From contig NC_080560.1 in NCBI RefSeq assembly GCF_030253575.1, positions 8,180,501-8,244,500 on the forward strand: 64,000 nucleotides of DNA, written 5' to 3'. The stretch is from Rhododendron vialii (lineage: Eukaryota; Streptophyta; Magnoliopsida; Ericales; Ericaceae). How positions within the stretch are numbered: position 1 is the first letter of the stretch; each line of letters opens with the position of its first letter. Under the pieces are notes generated by a model. The model saw nothing but the letters and a program-made list of their open reading frames with translations. It was not told where the DNA came from and did no database searches. This document shows, one piece after another, positions 39,001 through 49,268 of this stretch. Both the position numbers and the translations under genes were made by a program.

Positions 39001-41739
39001 AGGCCTGGAATTTAGGAGTTTGTCGTCTCGTAAGGTTTCAGGTTGCAAACCTCTCCGTTGTTACCAACTCTTTTGGGGTTAGTCCGTACAAAATAGTTGC
39101 TCTGGCTTTAATTGGACTTCATATAAGTGGGCGGAGGAATCGGGTTACCAGGATTGATCGAGGTGCGCGTAAGCCGATCCGGACGACTAAGTTATAAAAA
39201 AGCTTTTTAGTCTTCCTAAAGGACAACCAAGAAAATCGAGAGGTTATTTCGGCGATTATAATAACGGATCTTCCCTATTTCGATGGATTTAATAAGAAAA
39301 TAGACCCAGGATTCGTGATAATTAGACCCAGGATTCTTGACCTTGTACAGAGGTTTTTTTTTCCCCCCCTGAATAGAAGAAATCAAACCTTGTACAAGTA
39401 ATCCTAGGACAAATGCATGCCATGTATAATACTATAAGATACAGCATTATTAAACCCCCGGCAAGATCATTCATCAATGAGATCATATTTTCTTTCACCA
39501 TTAGTACAACTAAACAAATTAACATCGCTTGACTGTAACTGTGACATCATTCGACACGACATTGTCTTACAAGCTGGTGTCGCCGATTAATAGAATGATT
39601 GACAATGTGTGAAGAGAGTATCCAAATCGTATTCGAGTTCGGAAGGTAATAATGAACGATACAAACTCTGTCACTCCTTGCAATGTGTACTAGCTGCAGA
39701 ATTGCACGTGGAGATCCATAACATAAGTTTTACGAAAAAATAAGACGGACTTAAAGCTCAAATAAAGGGACAATCACTCAAGATAGTCTTGTCAAAAAGT
39801 TTCCAAAACCCAGTTTAATATCATGCTAAAGCATTTGTGAGTGAAAATCGATTAGCTATCAATGGAATGACCGTTCAAATTCATATACTAATTTTGTAGA
39901 TTACAGGTTGCGGTACTGTAAATGGAAGCTCCCTTCCACAACTAGTTGAAAATGTTTTAGGTTCACTCATTCACTGCATGCAACTTCTCTTTTCTTATTC
40001 CTTTCCTAATGAATGTACTAAAACATAAACAAAAAGTCCACTAACACATCTTTCAGACAACACAATTGTGTGTGGATTCGATATATACGGGCCACATGCA
40101 TCGAATGAACGGTTTTGAAGGTGAAAAAATTCCAGTGCCGAGCGGGTACCACGTGGTGCCCGCTCATGCATCCGTGCCATCCATTGCGTGTATGAATGGC
40201 TCAGATTTAGAAAGAGAAAGTGTTGGAGTGAGAGGAGAAAGATAGTTTCAATCCGAGCCGTCTAAAAGTGTATCGGACGACTGAGATGCGCCGAGCGGGT
40301 ACCACGTGGAATATATCCGCTCAGCATTGAAAAATCCCTCTTTGAACGTAGTTGTGTTCAGAATTATGTTTTCAAGTTGAGTTCGAAGCATTGTCAGCTC
40401 CAAGGCAAAAAAGAAAAAAACTAGCATTTCTAAAACCCTATTGATGAAAGTACTTACCAGGGACAAGAACAGAAAGAGCGACAGAAAGAAGAACATCTTG
40501 GAAGAATAATCAAACGAGCCCCAAATTGCTTCGCAAGCCAAGCTAGCCACGCTCGGCGCCGCGAAAAACAAGAAAAAAACCGGCCTCAGCATCCCCGTTA
40601 TCCCGTTCCCCCCGGGCAACCTCTGGTACAGCGTGACGAACAGCACCAGGTAATGCGCCATCCCCAGCGAGAACAAGCACACCGCGCTTTCCCTCCACCC
40701 CATCCGCGCCCCTGCCCACGCCCCCACCAGGTTCCCGATCACTGACAGCTGACTTGTCGGGTTGGCCACGGCCGACAAGAACCTTTACAACGAAGAAAGA
40801 AATTTTATTAATTTTTGAATGAAATATACGAAGACTAAAGGGAAAGACCAATGCTATAGTGACCATTTTGAGTATCATGTAAACCAAAATATTGGTAGAG
40901 CAAACGAGACATATTTCACCAATATATTAATGACTCATCACATCACATAGTACTCAAAACATGGTACTAAAAAATGGTCACCGAAGTGTTATTGAAAGGG
41001 AAAAAAGAACAAAGACGGCATGACAACGAGCAGAAAGCATTCCAAACCTCTTCCCCTTGGTGAACCACGCGCCGTATATCTTGACGTCGAGGGCCACTAT
41101 GGGAACAACGAAGAGCCACCAGAGGGTGAGATAGTAAGTTGAAGTTGGGGAGATGAAGGGCGAGGACTGGAGAAGGAGGAGCCAGGAGATCCACGGGGCG
41201 AACATGTAGTTGACGCCCACGTGGTGCTTGAACTCGTTCCGGACGAGGTGGAAGTGGGAGAGGCAGCGGAGGGCGTAGAGGGAGGAGAGGGTGAGGAGGG
41301 TGAGGAGAGAGAGGGACCAGAGGACGGTGAAGGCCGGGCCCGGGAGGAGCGTGCGGAAGAGGCGGTGGAGGGCAGCGGGGTCGGGCGAGGCGGCCGGGGG
41401 TTCGCGGAGGGTCTTCCAGAGCAGAGCCTGGCTGCACAACGAGAGGCTTATGCGGAAGTAACCGGCGTGGAACCTGGCTATGAAAGGGATGATGATTAGA
41501 GCCTTGGTTGGAGTGGTGTGGTTCGGGTTGGGTGAGTCGATTACGAGGTCGATTTCGGGGTGGCTCGACCCGACCGAGTCCGTGACTCGGTGGTTTGCAT
41601 TGTTTTTGTGATGCATTCTGTAGTAGTAGTGGTTCCGGGTGGGTGAGTTCGTTGGTGAGTCGATTACGAGCTCGATTTCAGAGTGGATAGACCCGGTGGA
41701 GTCCGTGACTCGGTAGTTTGCATTGGAATGGTGAGGCAT
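36054..41739 (-). CDS. S-type anion channel homologue, SLAH1/SLAH4-like
   Basis: Reading on the minus strand, exons 41739-41048, 40782-40458 and 36302-36054 join in phase (the first junction splits an Arg codon) to give 421 residues. SLAC1-family proteins form trimeric plasma-membrane anion channels. SLAH1/4-type members influence chloride and nitrate handling, mainly in roots. Family marks are a run of about ten membrane helices from residue ~85 onward, NYMFAPWISWLLLLQSSPF, WWLFVVPIVALDVKIYG, QLSVIGNLVGA, the last-exon word FNVAWWAYSFP and a hydrophobic final helix. The protein is longer than usual because residues ~6-80 contain a 41-codon tandem duplication. Minus-strand TATATATA near 41797-41808 would serve as a TATA box. 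Intron 2 (4,155 bp) carries several transposon insertions. No stop or frameshift is seen. Confidence 0.92.
37050..38196 (+). pseudogene. LINE fragment: ORF1 remnant joined to a poly-A tail, in SLAH intron 2
   Basis: It runs antisense to the host gene. An open stretch (37057-37470) and, in another frame, codons up to 37901 give a Lys/Glu-rich protein ending with IWTCNKIMGLGYDGEEDEV, which resembles the C-terminus of plant LINE ORF1 proteins. A GT-rich, non-coding tail follows and ends TTTCGCCGTTC plus about 12 A. The reverse transcriptase ORF2 is absent, so the copy is internally deleted. I could not locate the target duplication. Assignment to LINE is from tail structure and recognition, not alignment. 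Confidence 0.6.
38975..39209 (+). mobile_element. tRNA-derived SINE with intact target duplication
   Basis: A 235-bp unit bounded by the perfect 10-bp duplication GTCTTCCTAA (38965-38974 and 39210-39219). Near its start TGGCGGTCCAGG resembles an A box, and GGTTGCAAACCTC resembles a B box. Its 3' part contains GAGGTGCGCGTAAGCCGATC, the complement of the segment seen in the SINEs at 20619 and 52246. It ends in an A/T-rich tail. It inserted into SLAH intron 2, antisense to the gene. Confidence 0.8.
40120..40350. mobile_element. Foldback MITE with duplicated G-box words, in SLAH intron 2
   Basis: GAGCGGGTACCACGTGG occurs near both ends (about 40140 and 40294). The flanking words (GTGAAAAAATTCC on the left, ATTGAAAAATCCC on the right) and inner words (TGAATGGCTCAGATTT, ATCCGAGCCGTCTAAAA) are partly inverted. 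It resembles the 10139-10294 element in order of words. CACGTG is present in each copy. Confidence 0.55.
41527..41737 (-). repeat. In-frame 123-bp duplication in SLAH exon 1
   Basis: The phrase containing GACTCGGT and TTTGCATTG recurs with a 123-base offset (41584 and 41707), that is 41 codons. Both units encode NAN-[YH]-RVTDS-x-GS-x-H-x-EI-[ED]-LVIDSP, then a Pro/Asn-rich linker. The repeat lies in the cytosolic N-terminal tail, ahead of the first membrane helix. Confidence 0.93.
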
Positions 41740-42259
41740 TGTGTAGCAGCAGTAGTAGTTTGCGAGGAAATGTGAATACTATGTGATATACAGCATGTAT
41801 ATATATAAGGAAGCCCTCTGTTTAATTTATTAGATTTGACCTAAATATTATTACGGTTTCTCTCATTTTCATCCAAATTATATATGAGTAGTTACTTAGT
41901 AAGCATCACCACGTGACACTAGAGCCTTTTTTTTTAATTAAACGTGTGAGTTACATATTGCATTGTGAGACGTACACAGATATGTGGTGAGAAGGACGTT
42001 AAAACATCACATACCTGGCGATGCTCTCGAAGCACTTACTAATTTTCTTCAAAATTAACATTGTCGTACTTGATGCTCTTTTTCATCCCAATTTGTTTGT
42101 CGAAGAATCTAATTACACCTTCTAAAAAGACACAATCACTACACTTGTAAAGATTTAAATTTGTAGGAGTAATAAATTGTCCATTTCAGCTTTTAGTTTT
42201 TTCACTTTAATTGAGGAGTAGAATGAGAATCGCACAAAATTTGGTTCGTTAACTTGTCA

Positions 42260-42694
42260 CAAGGCTGCTTTTGCCTTGCTGGGTTTTTGGTGGTCAGAGG
42301 TAGTTTATTTTTACTGTGGTTGTTTGTTGCTGTACGTTTTTCGGTGTTTCGTCTCCTTTTTTGCTGTAGGGGGAGGATGGATCCCGCTTACGAAACTCAC
42401 TAAATGGGGCATCAGGCTCTCCACACGGCTCTCAAACCCTACCTGTGGTGGATCCCGGGCCAACAGCCCAGTGAACCGGGCGGGGCACTCGGCTGGGTGG
42501 TTGGTTTCGTTCGTAGTTTTTTTGGTCTCATCTGTGTGATGACTGTTGTTTTTTTTTTTTTTTTGTTGGTGTGGCCGTGTCTAAGGAGTTTCTTTTTGTT
42601 TGTTGGTTTCTTGCCAACGTTTCTCTTTGAGTCTCAGGTAGTCTTTGTATCATTTGCAAAGATTAATAAATAAAAAAATTGCCGAGAAAAAAAA
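42260..42694 (+). mobile_element. 5'-truncated LINE tail with target duplication
   Basis: A 435-bp GT-rich segment ends in AATAAA-type words, TTGCCGAG and a run of A. It is flanked by the perfect 9-bp duplication AACTTGTCA (42251-42259 and 42695-42703). The tail resembles that of the LINE fragment at 38196. No reverse transcriptase codons remain, so it is a dead 3' end made by target-primed insertion. Confidence 0.7.
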
Positions 42695-43149
42695 AACTTG
42701 TCAGAATGGACAAATATTTTGAGATACTATTTCAAAGTCAAAAGTGAGCATATGTAATTAAGGACGGGCAGAGTAAATTTAAAAGACACCAATAATACTA
42801 CTACATATCGTTTTTCCCAACGAAAATCGCATATTAACTTTCATGCATATTTTTTTCTTCAGAGCTATTTAAATTTGTTCTTTATCATGTGAATGTATAA
42901 TATGATCACTACGTACTACACCTTAAGCGTGCGAAACAATGAATCAAATGAAAGAATATTACTGTAAATTTACATGAATATATATATAGACGAGAAAGAG
43001 AATACCGACGATAAAAACGAAAGTGCAAACATCACTGCGCCCTATACTCGTTTTCATCTCCCAATTACCTATATATCAACAGGATGTAGCTAGCAAAGCA
43101 TCTACAAGGGTTTTTTTTGATCGGCAAAGCATCTACTATGTTGACATTG

Positions 43150-43505
43150 TTAGTTGTTCGCCTAAATAAATTAAATGACTTATTTTCTTGTTCTTATTCA
43201 ATTTTTTTTTGCATTTATTAGTTTTTTTGTTAACTTTTGTGAATTATTGTTTCATCATGGCAAGAGGAATCTAAAAAATATAAAATTATGATCAAAATTC
43301 AAATTATTTTGAATAAAGACGAAAAAATTGTCTTATTGACTTATTTTTGTCTTTATTCAAAAAATTTAGGTTTCGATTGTAATTTTTTAAATTTCTCTCG
43401 TAAAAAAGAATCAATAATCTACAAAAAAAAAATTAATAAATACGAAAAAAATTTAAATAAAAACAAAAAAAATAAATCATTTGACTTATTAAAGAAATAA
43501 CAAGG
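43150..43505. mobile_element. Foldback MITE related to 34030-34391
   Basis: About 350 bp. TGTTCGCCTAAATAAATTAA and AATGACTTATTTTC near the left end are answered by complements near the right end. The middle shares AAGAGGAATCTAAAAA and its inverted partner with the 34030 element. It is more diverged, with no clear target duplication. Confidence 0.6.
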
Positions 43506-44748
43506 GCTTCGCTTTCTGTCATGTTGTACTTCAAAACACATGGCCAATAGGTCGATTGCTTAAAATCTTATTCTGCAACACTGTCATGGCCAGTGGTAAT
43601 ATTTGACTTATTTTCTATTGGATATGAGCTTGACTGTTAAGATGGTTGAAAAGGGAAAATCAAATTTACAACCAAAATATTGCTAGCTGTGCACCACTAA
43701 ATTAACCGCTTGATTCACGTGAACCTCACAATAGAACGAAGATTCACATGCTTCAGACAGTTTTCAAAGCATTTATATTCGAATTTCTGCACATAAAGTA
43801 TGTAGTATTGCTCCTAATTATCACGTCCATGGATTTCTTTTTTCATCCCACTTTTCTTATAAAAATAAACTTCAAAAATCTTTTATGAGACAATGCATAA
43901 TCTCTCTCATCTCATGAAGCACTTTTTTAAGTTTGGGACGGAGGAGCTTTTCGAAGTTTACGTGGGATAAAAAGGCGGCTGGTACGGCCAGTCTGCCTTT
44001 TTGGACTTCGGGTTTTTAGTTGTTTACTGCGAGTATTTATTGAGTGGTTTGAGAATACCGGGACGGCTTTGTTCGTTTGAGAGACTCTGGATATAGTTTT
44101 TAATAAATTTTCGTTATCTATTTTTCTCCATTCATTACTTTCAAAAACCTCCTTTAAAATCCAAAACAAACGGAGTCGTGTCCAACATCGAAAATAATTC
44201 AATGCCTCTAGGAAACTGCCACATGGTTGCCCAAGCTTTTCCTCAACCACACATTTCTATAAGACTCAAAACTAAGTGTAAGGATTCCACAATAATGTGT
44301 GGTGGCCGGGGAGAGGTTTGGGACATCGCCACGTGGTGCTCCAAGAATACTAAATAATTTCTCGTCTAACATCATCATCCATCTCATATTTTCGAGAGGT
44401 CTATTCACTTATTACCAAGTACCATATAAATATATGTGATGTATAAAGATATTAGATATGTGTTAGTGCCTCAAGATCACTGAGTAATTTTTTCGTTTAT
44501 CGTGGTTTTTTTCCCCCCATATCGGCAACAATTGTTTACTGCTCCTTACAGCTAAGTTTGTACATAACGTGGGGGCCAGGGGATCCATTAGCTCTGTTCT
44601 TCTTGGCTTTTATGAACAAAACAAGACTATATAATTAACTTCGTTGACATTAATATGTCACCTCATATATAGTATAAACCTTTTGTAACAAGCATGCGTA
44701 CAAAGTTATTGGTAGGCTATTTAAGTTTTTTTTTTTAAATAATGAAAG

Positions 44749-44953
44749 GTGTTCTGAGTCAGTTTGCGAATAACTCGGACTAATTTTTACAGCCCTTTCT
44801 AGAGCCATATCACACGCTCACATGTGAAGTGTGGGGGTGAGGTGGCTCCAAGAATTATTGGTAAGAAAAATCGAACCTGACATTTTAAGATGGAGCAAAC
44901 ACCTAAATTTCAGATCAAGACGACATGGCGAACACCAAGGCTATTAAGTTATC
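44749..44953 (-). mobile_element. Diverged SINE
   Basis: On the minus strand TAGCCTTGGTGTT (A-box-like) is followed by GGTTCGATTTTT (B-box-like). The far end carries the complement of GTGTTCTGAGTCAGTTTGCG, a diverged form of the segment in the 20619 and 52246 copies. Confidence 0.45.
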
Positions 44954-45058
44954 AAGAAAAGCCTATATGAATCTTATTTTTCTTCATTATTTTTTGTAGT
45001 CAAGTATTTGTACATTCATGTTGAGTAATTTGGATGTAGTTTCAGAGTAGCTTCACGG

Positions 45059-45450
45059 TAGGGCTGCAAACGAGCCGAGTCGAGCCGAATTTTGCCTTGC
45101 TCGAGCTCGGCTCGCCTTAGTTTTCCTCAGCTCGAGCTCGGCTCGAGCTCGAATCGAGCTGAAATATGTGGGCTCGAACTCGGCTCGGATCGAATGGTTC
45201 GTTCGGTACATGTATGGGTATTGGTATATGTAAGCTCGAGCTCGGCTCGAATGGCTCGTTTGGTATATGTATGTACTGTATATGGCAGCTCGCGAGCTCA
45301 ACGAGCCGAGCATCAAGTGGCTCGAGCTCGGCTCGTTTATGAAACGAGCTGAAAATGTTGGCTCGAGCTCGTTCATTTGCTTGATAAACCGAGCTCGAAC
45401 GAGCCGTTAGCGAGCCGAGTCACGAGCGGCTCGGTTCGTTTGCAGCCCTA
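45059..45450. mobile_element. hAT-type MITE built of GAGCTCGGCTCG words
   Basis: The inverted ends TAGGGCTGCAAACGAGCC and GGTTCGTTTGCAGCCCTA are flanked by the perfect 8-bp duplication CTTCACGG (45051-45058 and 45451-45458), diagnostic of hAT elements. The 392-bp interior is dense in GCTCGAGCTCGG-type palindromic words in both orientations. It is non-coding, and the frames through it are spurious. Confidence 0.92.
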
Positions 45451-45613
45451 CTTCACGGGCAGCAAGCTCTAAATATGTAAAATTCATACAGATGACCTAC
45501 GTTTTATGAAGAGCTTATTACGACTCAACTTATCAGTCGGCTAACTTCTTGATCGTTGAGATCGATTTTGTACTAGATTTGAGCCCTGTTTTCTTCTTCT
45601 CTCTTCTTTTATA

Positions 45614-45885
45614 CTCCCTCCGCCCCTTTTTAAATATCCTACTTCGTAACTCCAATTTATTAAAAAAACATCGTCATTATACCTTTCACATCAACTTTTT
45701 CCTCCACTTTTCCTACTTACCCATCATCATTACACTTTTTACTCCCTAACTTTTCAAAATGAAATTTACTTTTAAGGACAAAATAGACAATGTACCAACT
45801 TTTACCCACTAACTTTACCAAATGGACACTTATTAAGGGACAACCCAAAATAAAATACTGAACTATAATAAAGGGACGGAGGGAG
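45614..45885. mobile_element. Stowaway MITE
   Basis: The ends CTCCCTCCGCCCC and GGGACGGAGGGAG are inverted repeats bordered by TA, in a 272-bp non-coding element. Confidence 0.85.
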
Positions 45886-46369
45886 TAGCGTTCTTTGAGG
45901 CCATGGAACTTTTTGGTCATCCGTTAACCAATCGCCAGGATAGAAAATTCATAATTCATCATATGGTATTTTAAGATAATTATGAAATTATGTATATCGG
46001 GTTTCACCCTAAATACGAAAACTCTTATAAGAGCTTGAATACTAAAAGTCAAAATTCTAGACCCGTCCCCGATAAGAACTGAGTAAATGGTAAATTCGGC
46101 GTGCTCTCGATCTGTACCATTCAACAAAAGCACAACTTGATACATGTAAAAAGGGGGAAAGAAATAGTAGCCAGCCAACCGCACAAAACGTGAGTGTGAA
46201 ATGAAGTGTAAACCATCCGTTTGCACTAGTAGCCATACGTTGTAAAACTTGATTGATTCCCTGGCCCCAGGGGCCTAGTAGGGCATGCTTCAATATTTCT
46301 CATGAGAACTGATCCTTCCCTTTTTTGATACCCTCTCTCTCGTCCTCTGATCGTGAGGTAGAGAGGAAT

Positions 46370-46545
46370 TCGAAACAGGAGAATAACTTATTCATGTATC
46401 CGTGAATAAATTATTATGGAGCTCAATTTCGACCATTCAAAAGTGTTTTGGAAGATTATCTATTAGTGGTAATAGATTGTTTTAATCCGGATCATCCAAA
46501 ATATTTTTGAATGAATAATTTATTCACGGCTCTTGAAACAGGAGA
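46370..46545. mobile_element. Foldback MITE
   Basis: GAAACAGGAGAATAACTTATTCA on the left and its partly inverted counterpart TGAATAATTTATTCACGG on the right enclose CCATTCAAAAGTGTTTTGGA and ATCCAAAATATTTTTGAATG. The latter pair resembles the inner words of the 10139 family. Its ends are not exact. Confidence 0.45.
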
Positions 46546-46948
46546 GACAACATAGAGAGAGATGGGACACATTGCAGTCTCGTGTGTTAAAGACATATAT
46601 ATAGCAAAAATTCCGGACTAAAAAAGGAGAGAGATTTCAATTTTCATGCAGTACTAATTAGGGATGGAACTGGATCCTCCATCGGAAAATATTTATGTGC
46701 ATTTTTTTTCCAAATGAATTCGGAACCGCACGTTTTCGATTTGGAATTTGTGTTTTTTCACTCTTATATGTTCTTTTATGCTGATGAACTTATCCATTCT
46801 TATCGAGGAAATCCAATTCTGATGAATCCAAGGACCCATGTGTATGGTTCTGTTTTCCCTTTGAAAAAGCGAAACAACGCCTTGGACTTGTGATCGAAAA
46901 AATTGCGCGGGGTGTGAATGTATAAAATAAGATCAATGCTAGGGTGCA

Positions 46949-47114
46949 TCGAACATAGGACCGAAAAAAAATACTAAACTGTCTTTTTATCAATTAACGT
47001 TTGTGTCTGCCCGATGCATTGGAGCACTGTCGAACATAGGACCGAAAAAAAATATTAAATTGTCTTTTTATCAATTAACGTTTGTGTCTGCCCGATGCAC
47101 TGGAGCACCGTCAT
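46949..47114. repeat. Tandem duplication of 83 bp
   Basis: TCGAACATAGGACCGAAAAA starts at 46949 and again at 47032. The two units differ at only a few bases. A related inverted segment (ATGCATCGAACGGACACAAA) lies at about 47336, so the pair may be part of a larger decayed foldback element. Confidence 0.85.
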
Positions 47115-48515
47115 GTGGTACCTCAAATTCATTTTCCACCACACATGTCTTTCAGTGGATAGAATGAGACCAGTGCTAGTTTATTTTTTTTTTTTGGTAC
47201 AACGGAAAATGTGATCAATGCTAGTTTTGCATTGAACATGTGACTGTAATAAATATTTTTTTTTATGAACTAGCATTGTGCTGGTTTAATACACGGGATC
47301 AAAAATAAATAAATTACTGTGAATTTTTTTATTCCATGCATCGAACGGACACAAACGCCAATTGAAAAATAAACTAGTGATTGAGTTGTGTGGTCGGGGA
47401 CCTCTCCTCGGTCTTCCTCCTTGCTTATTATACTGCCGAAGTAACATTAGGCCTTACCACGTATGATTTGCCTAACTTGAGATCGAGAAAAAGTTAGGAC
47501 CAATTGCCATGTGCCCCATGATTCTTAATTTCCCATGCACATAATGCTCAAGATCCACTTCGGCACTTCCCACATATTTTATTGGCTCAGAAATGAAACA
47601 AAATTGCTCCATTTTGTCGAGCATTTGAAAAGTGGTCCCACTTAATTTAATGGTTATTTTTGGGTACAAACAGGTTCGAATTTTTTTACTTATTTTCTCA
47701 GAATCCTACTATATATATCACGAGTTGGCAATGCATTAAAATGGTACTCCATAATGCTGCATGCATCAAGACAGAGAATCCTTAGCGATCCTCACGCCGC
47801 ACAACAGTGTTTTAAGCTTTCGTATCTAATTAATGGTACATAATCGTGCTTGCGAGACTCTTAGGCTTTCTTGATTTACCTCGGATCGGATTTGAGCTAT
47901 ATCGAATTCATATCTATCGATTTAGATCGAACCCGGTCGATTGAAGGGCCTAGACAAGATTGTGAACCACAATACCATGAGTCACAATAGCTCTGGGCCA
48001 AGAAAGACAAGTAATGAATTACGATAGCAGACCCTATATTTTATCTAAGTTCCACTTTTGGTCTCTCGAGATCGAAAATGAGCTCCTTTGTACGATATTC
48101 ACCACAATTGACATTGGGGACCACGTCAAGAAGGAAATGAAAGTGCAACTCTTGAATTGATGATATCGAATCTCTAAGGAGCAATGAGCAAATACCGCGA
48201 AAAGTTGTGGGAACATTAGTGTGCTTCGCCCAAACAATGTCCATGTCAAAATTTAGACCTCTCCCCATGTGTGTGGAGAAAATGTGAAAAAGTTGGCAAG
48301 AGTGGTGCCACCCCTCTTCTGGAAATCCACTCTCCTAGTCCTTTTCTGGTGTCACGGTTGTGAACATATCCCACCCCATATTTCCAGAAATCCTGAACAA
48401 TGAAAATCATGTTTTAGGTTGTTTCAAATCTTGAAGGGGTAATACAGTAACGATCAAAAGGCCCTACCGAAGTCCCTCGCACGAGCTCTTCCTTCCATTT
48501 TCCTTTATAGGCTCT

Positions 48516-48520
<5 letters not shown>

Positions 48521-48569
<49 letters not shown>
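48521..48569. repeat. (GA)n microsatellite
   Basis: A GA run of about 49 bases downstream of the BAP31-like gene. Confidence 0.96.
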
Positions 48570-48572
<3 letters not shown>

Positions 48573-48680
48573 TGATTTCTCAACAAATCTCACCAATGAA
48601 AATCCACATTTTTTTTCTTCAATTCTCATCCTTCATCACAATTTCTCACCTCTTTTAGCTATCCAAACAAATTACTTAGT

Positions 48681-49268
48681 TCTCCTGTCGTTTCTTTTTC
48701 CAAATGGGCTGTACATGTTACTGTAACCGCATGCATCCCATATACGAATCCTTCTCAAAGTGTAAAGCTCAATTGCTGATAAATTGGCCTCCGGTGTCTA
48801 GGCAATGATCCTGCATGATGGCAACCAGAACAGAGGTACTGAGCACTCTGATTACTTGTTTGCACATCAATCTCCGTCTCCTGTTGTTTCTTTTTCCTAA
48901 TGGGCTGTACATGTTACTGTAACCGCATGCATCCTATATACGAATCCTTCTCAAAGTGTAAAGCTTATTTGCTGATAAATTTGCCTCCGGTGTCTAGGCA
49001 ATGATCCTGCATGATGGCAACCAGAACAGAGGTACTGAGCACTCTGCTTACTTGTTTGCACATCAATCTCCGTCTCCTGTTGTTTCTTTTTCCTAATGGG
49101 CTGTACATGTTACTGTAACCGCATGCATCCTATGTACGAATCCTTCTCAAAGTGTAAAGCTCATTTGCTGATAAATTGGCCTCCGGTGTCTAGGCAATGA
49201 TCCTGCATGATGGCAACCAGAACAGAGGTACTGAGCACTCTGATTACTTGTTTGCACATCAATCTCCG
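48681..49268. repeat. Three tandem 196-bp units overlapping the 3' end of the BAP31-like gene
   Basis: The units are 48681-48876, 48877-49072 and 49073-49268, each beginning TCTCCTGT[C/T]GTTTCTTT. They differ from each other at only a handful of positions. The unit nearest the gene holds its last ~40 codons and the stop (49147). The other two lie downstream and carry duplicate coding ends. Confidence 0.96.

Larger units (their letters stand above)
41740..49146. other. Intergenic interval between the SLAH and BAP31-like genes
   Basis: No gene is recognised. It holds a LINE tail, a foldback MITE, a SINE, a hAT MITE, a Stowaway MITE, a GA tract and tandem duplications, listed separately. The frames at 46057-46293, 47472-47669 and 48034-48268 look like chance. 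Stretches 42710-43140, 43510-44740 and 47120-48500 show nothing identifiable. Confidence 0.6.

Noticed and set aside
40967-41499. Long open frames overlapping SLAH exon 1 in other frames (40967-41437 minus and 41221-41499 plus)
   Set aside because: They are shadows of the GC-rich SLAH coding exon. Their products are Pro/Arg- or Glu/Gly-biased, without family motifs.
43860-43940. A half Stowaway end (GGGACGGAGGAG)
   Set aside because: Only one recognisable terminus. The partner end could not be found.
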